A DNA stretch of 27,769 bases from JBCBKP01 sp038521625 (GTDB taxonomy: Bacteria; Planctomycetota; Phycisphaerae; Phycisphaerales; UBA1924). The stretch spans positions 1 to 27,769 of the forward strand of contig JBCBKP010000039.1 of NCBI GenBank assembly GCA_038521625.1, read 5' to 3'. The position numbers and the translations under genes are program-made. The notes beneath the pieces were generated by a model. That model had not been told where the DNA came from. It ran no database searches and saw nothing but the letters and a program-made list of their open reading frames with translations. Position 1 is the first letter of the stretch. Each line of letters opens with the position of its first letter. Shown here one piece after another: positions 1 through 6,038 of the stretch.

Positions 1-2
1 CG

Positions 3-554
3 TCGGTGGGCGGCGCGGTGGTCATGAACGCGGGCGGCGTGTTCGGGGAGATCGGCGACGTCGTCGAGCGGGTGCACGCGCTGCGTCGTGACGGCGAGCG
101 CGTGACGCTGGAGCGTGATCAGATCGGCTTCGGATACCGGCGGAGCGGGCTCGGGGGCTTGGTGGTGACTTCGGTGGAGCTGCGGCTGGAGCCGGGCGAC
201 CGGGAGGCGCTGCGGGCGCGGCGGGACGAGTGCATGGCGCACAAGAAGGCGAGCCAGCCGCTGGACGCGTCGTCGGCGGGGTGCTGCTTCAAGAACCCCA
301 CGCTCGAGGCGGACCTGGACGAGATCGGTGCGGCCGGCCGGCGCGTGAGCGCGGGGCTCCTGCTCGACCGCGCGGGCTGCAAGCGGCTGGGCGTGGGCGG
401 GGCGCATGTGAGCGAGCGTCACGCGAACTTCGTCGTGACGACGCGGGACGCGCGGGCGTCGGACGTGATCGGGCTGATGGAGGAGATGGCCGGGCGGGTG
501 CGCGACCGCTTCGGCGTCGGGCTCGAGCGCGAGGTGGTGGTTTGGGGGGCGTGA
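3..554 (+). CDS. murB: UDP-N-acetylenolpyruvoylglucosamine reductase, C-terminal part
   Basis: MurB reduces UDP-GlcNAc-enolpyruvate to UDP-MurNAc with NADPH and FAD in cytoplasmic peptidoglycan precursor synthesis. The frame is open to the left edge, so the N-terminus lies outside the window. Visible family signatures are the FAD-domain segment GGAVVMNAGG at the very start, SAGCCFKNP, SAGLLLDRAGCK and GGAHVSERHANF, and a final LEREVVVWG that carries the expected C-terminal Glu. The position usually occupied by the catalytic Ser (GSFFKNP-type) appears to be Cys here, as in some other MurB subtypes. The stop overlaps the next start in a GTGA (551-554), which suggests translational coupling to ddl. 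Confidence 0.93.
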   Translation, partial: SVGGAVVMNAGGVFGEIGDVVERVHALRRDGERVTLERDQIGFGYRRSGLGGLVVTSVELRLEPGDREALRARRDECMAHKKASQPLDASSAGCCFKNPTLEADLDEIGAAGRRVSAGLLLDRAGCKRLGVGGAHVSERHANFVVTTRDARASDVIGLMEEMAGRVRDRFGVGLEREVVVWGA

Positions 555-1459
555 GCTCGGTGGTCGTCCTGGGCGGGGGTCCGGACGCTGAGCGGGACGT
601 GAGCCTGCGCAGCGCGGCCGAGGTGGCCGGGGCGCTGCGGGCGCACGGCGGTTTCGAGGTTCACGAGGTGACGATCGGTCGCCCGACGCTCGAGGAGATC
701 GCGGGCTGGCCGGCGGGTGTCGTGGTCCCGGTGCTGCACGGCCCGTGGGGCGAGGGCGGGCCGATGCAGAGCCTGCTCGAGGCCTCGGGGCGTGCGTACG
801 TCGGCTGCGGGCCGCGCGCGGCGCGGCTGGCGATGGACAAGATGGCGACGAAGCTGGCGTGCGTGCGTGCGGGCGCCTCGACGCTGCCGGCCGCGGTGCT
901 GAACACCGGTGACCCCGAGCCACCGCTCGGGCTTCCGCTGATCATCAAGCCGGTTCACGAGGGCTCGAGCGTGGGGCTGTTCGTGTGCCGTGATCGCGCG
1001 TCGTGGGACGCGGCGCGGTCGCGTGTCGATCGCGTCTCGATGGTCGAGCCGTTCTGCGCGGCGCGCGAGATCACGGTCGGGCTGATCGACGCGGGGGACG
1101 GGTCGCTCGTCGCGCTGCCGCCGGTCGAGATCCGCGCGGCGACGGGCGTGTACGACTTCGAGGCGAAATACGGGCGCGACGACACCGAGTACGTGGTTGG
1201 GCCCGAGCTGCCCGAGGGCGTGGGGGCGCGGTGCGGGCGGGACGCGCTCGGCGCGGCGCGCGAGTTGGGTGTTCGGCATCTGGCCCGCGTGGACTTCCTG
1301 GTGGACGGTGAGGGCTCGTGCTGGCTGATGGAGGTCAATACGATGCCGGGGTTCACCGCCGCTTCGCTCTTGCCGAAGGCGGCGGCGGCGAGCGGGCTCG
1401 ACATGCCCGGGTTGTGCGCGCGGCTCGTCGGCTGCGCGGCGGGGTCCGGGGCGGTCTGA
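551..1459 (+). CDS. ddl: D-alanine--D-alanine ligase
   Basis: This ATP-grasp enzyme joins two D-Ala for the peptidoglycan stem peptide. I chose the GTG at 551 because it forms a 4-base GTGA overlap with the murB stop and gives a 302-residue protein, the usual Ddl length, beginning VSSVVVLGGGPDAERDVSL. Family motifs in order are the N-terminal GGGxxxERDVSLRS, VLHGPWGEGG, the ATP-grasp KPVHEGSSVG and the C-terminal EVNTMPGFT with its metal- and substrate-binding residues. It sits between murB and an ftsQ-like gene, the classical order of the division and cell wall cluster. The long forward frame that starts further upstream inside murB is not the real start. Confidence 0.95.
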   Translation: MSSVVVLGGGPDAERDVSLRSAAEVAGALRAHGGFEVHEVTIGRPTLEEIAGWPAGVVVPVLHGPWGEGGPMQSLLEASGRAYVGCGPRAARLAMDKMATKLACVRAGASTLPAAVLNTGDPEPPLGLPLIIKPVHEGSSVGLFVCRDRASWDAARSRVDRVSMVEPFCAAREITVGLIDAGDGSLVALPPVEIRAATGVYDFEAKYGRDDTEYVVGPELPEGVGARCGRDALGAARELGVRHLARVDFLVDGEGSCWLMEVNTMPGFTAASLLPKAAAASGLDMPGLCARLVGCAAGSGAV

Positions 1460-1469
1460 TCGGGACGCG

Positions 1470-2441
1470 ATGGCGACGAAGAAGCGGAAGAAGAACACGG
1501 GCGGCGGCGTGCCGTGGGGTCCGGTCGCGCGGGCCGGCGGCGTGGTGCTGGCGGTGGTCGTCGGCGTGGTCGGCGTGTCGGCGGGCGTGATGCTGCTGCG
1601 CGGTCAGGCGGAGGCGGCGCTCGAGCGGCGCGTGACGCGGGGCGTCGAGTCGGGCGAGCCGCGCGGGGTATTCGATTGGCCGAGGCTGGGCGGCACCGGC
1701 GAGATCTGGATGGATCGGGTCTACCGCGAGCGCTTGGTGGCGCTCTGCTCGGGGGCGCTGGACGCGGTTCCCGCGGGGGGCGCCGGCGCGGGGCCGCTGA
1801 GCCGTGCGCCGCTCGAGCGGGTGGTGGAGGCGGCGAGGCGGAGCGGCTGGTTCGTGACCGAGGGCGGCGCGCCCGTGACGGCGCGGCGTCTGGCGAGCGG
1901 CCAGGTGAAGGTCGAGGGCGATTGGCGGCGCCATTTCGCGCAGGTCCGTCGGGGCGCCACGATGCACCTGATCTCGGATCGCGGGATGGCGATGGACGCG
2001 AGGTTCAACCCGCAGGAGGTCGCGCTCCCGGTGATCGCGGGCGCGAGGTTCGAGCCGGCGGCGCCCGCCGCGCAGCCGACGGATCGGTACCTGAGCGTGT
2101 GGCCGGGGGCGGACGTCGCGGCCGGGCTCGAGCTGCTGCTGTTTCTTCGTAGCGAGGACCCGTCGGTGTTCGGCGAGATCCTCGCGGTGGACGTGGGCGA
2201 CGCGATCGAGCGCGGCGGGCGTGCGGGGCGGCTGATTCTGTTGACCGAAGGGAACTCGCGCATCGTATGGGGCGCGCCGGTCGGGCGCTTCGCGCCGGGC
2301 CAGCAGGACGCGGAGACGAAGCTCGACTGGCTCCGCGCGTTCCGCGCGCAGTACGGGCGGATCGACGGCGGGCGTGGTTCGATCGATCTGACCGGCCCCG
2401 TGCCCGAGGAACTCGACCGGATGAACGGGATCCTGCCGTGA
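1470..2441 (+). CDS. ftsQ: FtsQ/DivIB-like cell division protein
   Basis: This 323-residue bitopic membrane protein has a basic N-terminus (KKRKKN), one transmembrane segment at about residues 19-45 and a large extracytoplasmic part. FtsQ proteins recruit and connect divisome components in the periplasm. Sequence identity to known FtsQ is not obvious to me, so the call rests on three points: the place directly after murB-ddl, the single-TM architecture, and FtsQ-like landmarks. These are EGDWRRHFAQVRRGATMHLISDRGMAMD followed by LPVIAG, read here in short pieces, and the C-terminal pattern KLDWLRAF...GSIDLTGPVP. It overlaps the next gene by GTGA at 2438-2441. The alternative is an unrelated membrane-anchored protein specific to the lineage. 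Confidence 0.65.
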   Translation: MATKKRKKNTGGGVPWGPVARAGGVVLAVVVGVVGVSAGVMLLRGQAEAALERRVTRGVESGEPRGVFDWPRLGGTGEIWMDRVYRERLVALCSGALDAVPAGGAGAGPLSRAPLERVVEAARRSGWFVTEGGAPVTARRLASGQVKVEGDWRRHFAQVRRGATMHLISDRGMAMDARFNPQEVALPVIAGARFEPAAPAAQPTDRYLSVWPGADVAAGLELLLFLRSEDPSVFGEILAVDVGDAIERGGRAGRLILLTEGNSRIVWGAPVGRFAPGQQDAETKLDWLRAFRAQYGRIDGGRGSIDLTGPVPEELDRMNGILP

Positions 2442-3223
2442 GCCGTCGCGCGGGCAAGAGCGAGGCGCCGCCCGCGCGAGAGCCGGAGCTCGACATCTTC
2501 GGGAAGTCGTCGCCGACCGGGGACTGGTCGCACCGGCGTGGCGAGCCGCGCGGGCTGCTGCTCGGTTGGACCGTGTATCTGATGGCGGCGTCGGTGGTCT
2601 CGCTCGGCGCGGGTGCGCCGATGATGGGGCTCGACCCGCTGTCGTACCGGCCGGGCGCGCGCAAGCTGGTGGTGCTGATCGCGATCGGTCTAGCGGTGCT
2701 GTTCCCGGTGTTGCGTCTGAGCCAGCACGCGCCGCCCGATCGCCGGCTGCGTTCGCTGCTGCGGGACGTCCTGGTGATGATCGCGCCGCCTCTGGCGTTG
2801 CTCTGGCCGCAGGTGTTTCTGGCGGGCTGGCCCGTGTCGGTGGTGCTGGCGCTGACGGCGTGCCTGCTTGCGTGGACGCTGGTGGCGGGCGGGATCGTGG
2901 CGTTGGTCTACGCGCCCGGCGGGAAGAGCGCGGCGGCGCGTTGGATCGCGGCGGTTGCGGTCGTGGTGGTGGCGTTCGGCGGTCCGGCGGTGCTGGCGGC
3001 GCGGCCGTCGGGTCGGGAGGCGCGGCTCGGTCCGATGCCCGGCTGGATGCTGAGCCCGATCACCGGCGGGTACGAGATCGTGCGGGATCGTTCGTGGAGC
3101 GGGCGGCCGGCGCGCGTCGACGGCGGGCACTGGTCGGCGATCGGGATGACGGGCGGCCTGGCCGGGATCCTGTGGCTGGGGGCCGGGGTTGCTCGGGTCG
3201 CGTCGCGCGAGCGGCCCGCCTAG
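2438..3223 (+). CDS. Polytopic membrane protein of unknown function
   Basis: I do not recognise this 261-residue protein. The GTG start at 2438 lies in a GTGA overlap with the ftsQ-like stop, so the two are probably co-translated. A proline- and charge-rich N-terminal tail of about 36 residues is followed by hydrophobic segments near residues 38-60, 76-92, 108-128, 130-155, 165-185 and a last one near 235-255, giving five or six membrane passes. A polar loop between the last two contains PGWMLSPITGGYEIV and HWSAIG. Its location in the division/wall cluster suggests an envelope role, but nothing in the sequence fixes one. It is not FtsW, MurJ or MraY by any motif I can see. Confidence 0.75.
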   Translation: MSRRAGKSEAPPAREPELDIFGKSSPTGDWSHRRGEPRGLLLGWTVYLMAASVVSLGAGAPMMGLDPLSYRPGARKLVVLIAIGLAVLFPVLRLSQHAPPDRRLRSLLRDVLVMIAPPLALLWPQVFLAGWPVSVVLALTACLLAWTLVAGGIVALVYAPGGKSAAARWIAAVAVVVVAFGGPAVLAARPSGREARLGPMPGWMLSPITGGYEIVRDRSWSGRPARVDGGHWSAIGMTGGLAGILWLGAGVARVASRERPA

Positions 3224-3273
3224 CGTCCTCGTTCCGGGGCGTGCCCCCGGCGGCGAACGCGGAGCACGGCGAC

Positions 3274-3741
3274 ATGGCGATGCTGACCGAGGACGAGAAG
3301 AAGAAGCTGGAATCGCAGCTGGAGAAGCTGATCGCGAACCGCCCGGTGATCTCGGAGAGGATCGCGGAGGCGCGTGCGCTGGGCGATCTCAAGGAGAACG
3401 CGGAGTATCACGCGGCGCGGGAGCAGCAGGGTCTGGAGGAGGCGGAGATCCGCAGGATCGAGGAGCGCCTCGCCGGTGCGCAGGTGGTCGACGCGGGGCT
3501 CAGCGCGAGTACGGGTGTCGTGTTCCTCGGATCGACGGTGAAGCTGAAGGATGTCGGGAGCGGCGAGGAGGAGACCTTCCGCCTCGTGGGTGAGTTCAGC
3601 GGTGAGGACGACGAGGACGTAATCGAGGTCACGGCGAGCAGCCCGATGGGCGAGGCGTTGCTGAAGGCGCGGGTCGGTGAGACCGTGCGCGTCAACGCCC
3701 CGCGGGGCGTGAAACGCTTCGAGATCATCGAGCTGATTTAG
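3274..3741 (+). CDS. greA: Transcription elongation factor GreA
   Basis: GreA inserts a coiled coil into the RNA polymerase secondary channel and stimulates cleavage of backtracked transcripts. The ATG at 3274 has GGAG at 3261-3264, nine bases upstream, and gives a 155-residue product, close to the usual 158. An ATG two codons later is possible. Residues 1-75 form the N-terminal coiled coil, with the diagnostic tip GDLKENAEYHAAREQQ holding the acidic residues D38 and E41. The C-terminal half is the FKBP-like domain, with GSTVKLKD, ASSPMGEALLKARVGE and the terminal FEIIEL. It follows the membrane protein by 50 bases and its 3' end overlaps a small convergent ORF by 17 bases. Confidence 0.95.
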   Translation: MAMLTEDEKKKLESQLEKLIANRPVISERIAEARALGDLKENAEYHAAREQQGLEEAEIRRIEERLAGAQVVDAGLSASTGVVFLGSTVKLKDVGSGEEETFRLVGEFSGEDDEDVIEVTASSPMGEALLKARVGETVRVNAPRGVKRFEIIELI

Positions 3742-3904
3742 GCTGGCGCTTCGGCGGCGTTTCCCGGCGCGGCTGATCGCCCTGCTGCGTGTCGGTCTGA
3801 TTCGTGAGCAGGCCGCAGCGCCCGAACGGCTTGGTCTCGTAGCGGCGATCGGCGGGATCGCGTGCGGGCTGCTGTTGTTCGCGTGGGTTGGCGGCGTCAA
3901 GCAT
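3725..3904 (-). CDS. Small 59-residue protein, unknown
   Basis: This short minus-strand frame begins with ATG at 3904 and has a textbook Shine-Dalgarno GGGAGG (complement of 3911-3916) six bases upstream, much stronger than that of most genes in the window. The product starts MLDAANPREQQQ, contains YETKPFGRCGLL and ends in a basic, proline-rich tail (PKRQPKSAR). It has no signal peptide or transmembrane segment. The last 17 bases overlap the end of greA tail to tail. I do not recognise a family. The strong ribosome binding site and the otherwise empty 160-base gap support it as real; its shortness and low complexity leave doubt. Confidence 0.5.
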   Translation of the reverse strand: MLDAANPREQQQPARDPADRRYETKPFGRCGLLTNQTDTQQGDQPRRETPPKRQPKSAR

Positions 3905-4043
3905 TGCGGACCTCCCGAGAGCTATTGTCGCATGGAAGGTCCTGCGATGCCATCGGTTGGACTTCGAAACTTGGAAGCGCTTTCGTTTTTGACCTGAATC
4001 GGGTGAGTTGATGCGGTCGGGTCCGGGAGCGAGGGGACGGCGC

Positions 4044-4421
4044 ATGCTGCGCGACGTGCTGTACTGCAAGATCCATATGGCGAAGGTGACGGCGGCGCAC
4101 CCGGACTATGTCGGGTCGATCACGATCGATCGCGATCTGCTCGAGGCGACGGGGCTTCGCGTGAGCGACAAGGTGCTTGTCGCGAACTGTCGAAACGGGG
4201 CACGTTTCGAGACTTACGTCTTCCTCGGAGAGCCTGGAAGCGGCGCGATCGAGTTGAACGGCGCCGCGGCGCACCTGGTGGAGCCGGGCGACAAGGTGAT
4301 CGTGATGCACTTCGCGGCGATGGACGACGAGACGTACCGCTCGCACCGTCCGCGCGTGGCGATCGTGGACGACGACAATCGCTTGACTGAGGTGCTCCGC
4401 TATACCCCCGGGGGCGGGTGA
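4044..4421 (+). CDS. panD: Aspartate 1-decarboxylase proenzyme
   Basis: PanD makes beta-alanine from aspartate for pantothenate and coenzyme A synthesis. It self-cleaves to form a pyruvoyl group. The ATG at 4044 has GAGGGG (4031-4036) seven bases upstream and puts the residues in exactly the canonical numbering: K9 in CKIHMAKVT, the cleavage pair G24-S25 in YVGSITID, then NGARFETY and the substrate-binding ELNGAAAHL. An ATG at 4011 would add 11 residues that the family does not have. Length is 125 residues, normal for the family. One oddity is that residue 12, Arg in the E. coli and M. tuberculosis enzymes (KxHR), is Met here. No panB or panC is nearby. Confidence 0.93.
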   Translation: MLRDVLYCKIHMAKVTAAHPDYVGSITIDRDLLEATGLRVSDKVLVANCRNGARFETYVFLGEPGSGAIELNGAAAHLVEPGDKVIVMHFAAMDDETYRSHRPRVAIVDDDNRLTEVLRYTPGGG

Positions 4422-4494
4422 CCCAAAATCCGGGTTCCGCGGGTGTTTTCTCGTCTGATGCGAAAACGACACGGGACGCGAGGCTTGTCGCGGT

Positions 4495-4543
4495 GAAGGG
4501 ACCCAGGGCTACGGACGGCCCGCGTCGAAAGACAGGTCCCTTC
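4495..4543. repeat. Inverted repeat between panD and the Fur-family gene
   Basis: A perfect 9-base inverted repeat, GAAGGGACC at 4495-4503 and GGTCCCTTC at 4535-4543, encloses 31 bases in the 181-base gap between the convergent panD and Fur-family genes. It could form a large-loop hairpin in either transcript, but there is no run of T beside it, so a terminator role is only a guess. Confidence 0.35.
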
Positions 4544-4602
4544 GAGCGGTCGAGGCGTTGAGGCCGAGACTCCTTTCCTTCCTCTCCGGTGCCGCACGAC
4601 CG

Positions 4603-5025
4603 TCAACGTTCGCGCGGCATCTTCTTCTTGTCACGCGCACCCGTGCACCGGTCGCAGGTGCCGAAGAGCGTGATCTCGTGCTTGGTGACGTCGAAGCCCT
4701 TCGGGGCGATGGCTTCGACGTCGAGCGGGCATCCTTCGAGATCGATGGTGCGGTCGCAGCTGATGCAGTGGAAGTGGTGGTGGTGTTCGAGGCCCGCGGG
4801 CTCGTATCGGACGGACTCGCCCGGGATGTCGACCTGGGTGATGTCACGGTCATCGAGGAGCAGGCGGATCGTGCGGTAGACGGTCGCGAGGCTGAGCGTT
4901 CCGACCTCGGTCGATGCGAGCTCGAGGATCTCGTGTGCCGAGAGCGGCCGAGCCGCGTCGTGGATGGCGCGCTCGATGGCGTCGCGCTGCTTGGTGGATC
5001 GTCGCTGCGGAGGATCGGTCGGCAC
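4603..5025 (-). CDS. Fur-family metal-responsive regulator (Fur/Zur/PerR)
   Basis: This is a 140-residue winged-helix repressor of the ferric uptake regulator family. The GTG start at 5025 is the only reasonable one, since the frame meets a stop about 11 codons further upstream. The N-terminal DNA-binding domain ends around LATVYRTIRLLLDDRDI, the typical recognition helix and wing. The dimerisation/metal domain has the His-rich EHHHHFHC, then CISC and FGTCDRC, the two CxxC pairs of the structural zinc site. A Lys-rich tail follows. I cannot tell Fur from Zur or PerR by sequence alone. The only metal uptake operon in the window (znuACB) has a Fur-type palindrome in front of it, which makes Zur a reasonable guess. 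Confidence 0.9.
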   Translation of the reverse strand: MPTDPPQRRSTKQRDAIERAIHDAARPLSAHEILELASTEVGTLSLATVYRTIRLLLDDRDITQVDIPGESVRYEPAGLEHHHHFHCISCDRTIDLEGCPLDVEAIAPKGFDVTKHEITLFGTCDRCTGARDKKKMPRER

Positions 5026-5086
5026 GCCGGATGGTGGGCCGAGGCAGACGGGCGGTCAAGCGGCATGCTCTGCCCCTGCGTCGGGG

Positions 5087-5125
5087 CTCGCTGCCGGGTC
5101 TCGCTGCCGGGGCTTGCTGCCGGGG
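5087..5125. repeat. Three tandem copies of a 13-base unit
   Basis: Consecutive copies of CTYGCTGCCGGGK lie at 5087-5099, 5100-5112 and 5113-5125, with one or two changes between copies. They fill the space between the stop of the response regulator and the start of the Fur-family gene, both on the minus strand. This may be simple slippage. Confidence 0.7.
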
Positions 5126-5133
5126 CTTGTTGG

Positions 5134-5787
5134 TCAGGCCTGGACGAGGCCCTCGCGGATCGCGTAGCGGGCGAGCTCGACGCGGTCGTGGACGTCGAGC
5201 TTGCTCATCAGGCTGGTCGAGTGGTTGTCGACGGTCTTGACGCTGATGCACATGACCGACGCGATCTCTTTCTTGGAGAGTCCTCTGGCGATGTACCGCA
5301 GGACCTCGGTCTCGCGTGGCGAGAGCGTCGCGCCGCGGGCGACGTGCTGGGACCCGCCCGAGGTCGACCTGGCGACAATGCGGGCTCTGACGCTCTCGGA
5401 GTAGCTGGACTCGCCGCGCGCGGCCCGGCGGATGGCCTCGATCAGGCGGGTCGGCGGCTCGTCCTTGGTGAGATAGCCCGCGGCGCCGATCTTCAGGGCT
5501 TCGGCGATGTCGCGGTCGTTGGTGTGGGCGCTCAGGAAGATCAGGCGGGCGCCGGGCAGGCGGGCGCTGATGGTGCGCCACGCGTCGAAGCACTGGCGGC
5601 CCGGCATCTCGATGTCCATGACCACGACGTCGGGCGTGCTCCTGCTGCAGAATTCCACGGCCTCGTCGGCGGTCGAGGCGGAGCCGACGACGGCGATGTC
5701 GTCCTCGATCTCGAGCCGCTGCGCGAGCGAGTCGCGCACGAGCGCGTGATCGTCGGTCAGAAGAACCTTGATTTCTGCGATCGGCAT
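5134..5787 (-). CDS. NarL/LuxR-type response regulator, divergent from the kinase
   Basis: This 217-residue protein has an N-terminal receiver and a C-terminal LuxR-type helix-turn-helix. In the receiver the acidic pocket is D12/D13 (LLTDDH), the phosphoacceptor is D58 (VVVMDIEMPG), and S86 and K108 (GYLTKDE) complete the active site. The DNA-binding part has LSPRETEVLRYIARGLSKKEIA and ISVKTVDNH. I chose ATG 5787 (MPIAEIKVLLTDDH) because receivers normally start this close to the first Asp pair. However, a TTG at 5847 has a better Shine-Dalgarno (AAGGA), would add 20 residues, and cannot be excluded. The gene is divergent from the histidine kinase. Its C-terminus (HDRVELARYAIREGL) nearly matches the regulator at 8249, so the two are paralogues. 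Confidence 0.92.
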   Translation of the reverse strand: MPIAEIKVLLTDDHALVRDSLAQRLEIEDDIAVVGSASTADEAVEFCSRSTPDVVVMDIEMPGRQCFDAWRTISARLPGARLIFLSAHTNDRDIAEALKIGAAGYLTKDEPPTRLIEAIRRAARGESSYSESVRARIVARSTSGGSQHVARGATLSPRETEVLRYIARGLSKKEIASVMCISVKTVDNHSTSLMSKLDVHDRVELARYAIREGLVQA

Positions 5788-5807
5788 GCGGACGGCGCCT
5801 TCTGCTA

Positions 5808-5841
5808 GCGAACGACCGAATGCCCCTGCTCGGTCGTTCGC
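5808..5841. promoter_or_regulatory. Perfect 12-base inverted repeat upstream of the response regulator
   Basis: GCGAACGACCGA (5808-5819) and TCGGTCGTTCGC (5830-5841) are perfect inverted copies separated by 10 bases. The site lies 21-54 bases upstream of the chosen ATG of the minus-strand regulator and about 200 bases upstream of the kinase start. It could be a dimeric operator, perhaps for autoregulation, or a leader hairpin. If the TTG at 5847 is the true start it would lie inside the coding region. Confidence 0.45.
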
Positions 5842-6038
5842 GTTCAAGGGATTTCCTTAAAGGTCGGACGCGAGATCGTGACGCGTGCAACCGGGAGAAG
5901 ACCCTTCGGTCGGCCGGAGTATCGCCGAAGAAGTTCGTATCGGCGACCGAGGTGAATTCCTTATTGATTTGTTTCCGAGAGAACAGGTGTTCGATTACGC
6001 TTGATGATGTGTCGGTTGGCACGAATCCGGGGTGCGGT

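Noticed and set aside
230..550. An N-terminal extension of Ddl by about 107 codons
   Set aside because: It lies inside murB in another frame and translates to Arg/Gly/Ala-rich sequence; the GTGA start gives the family length.
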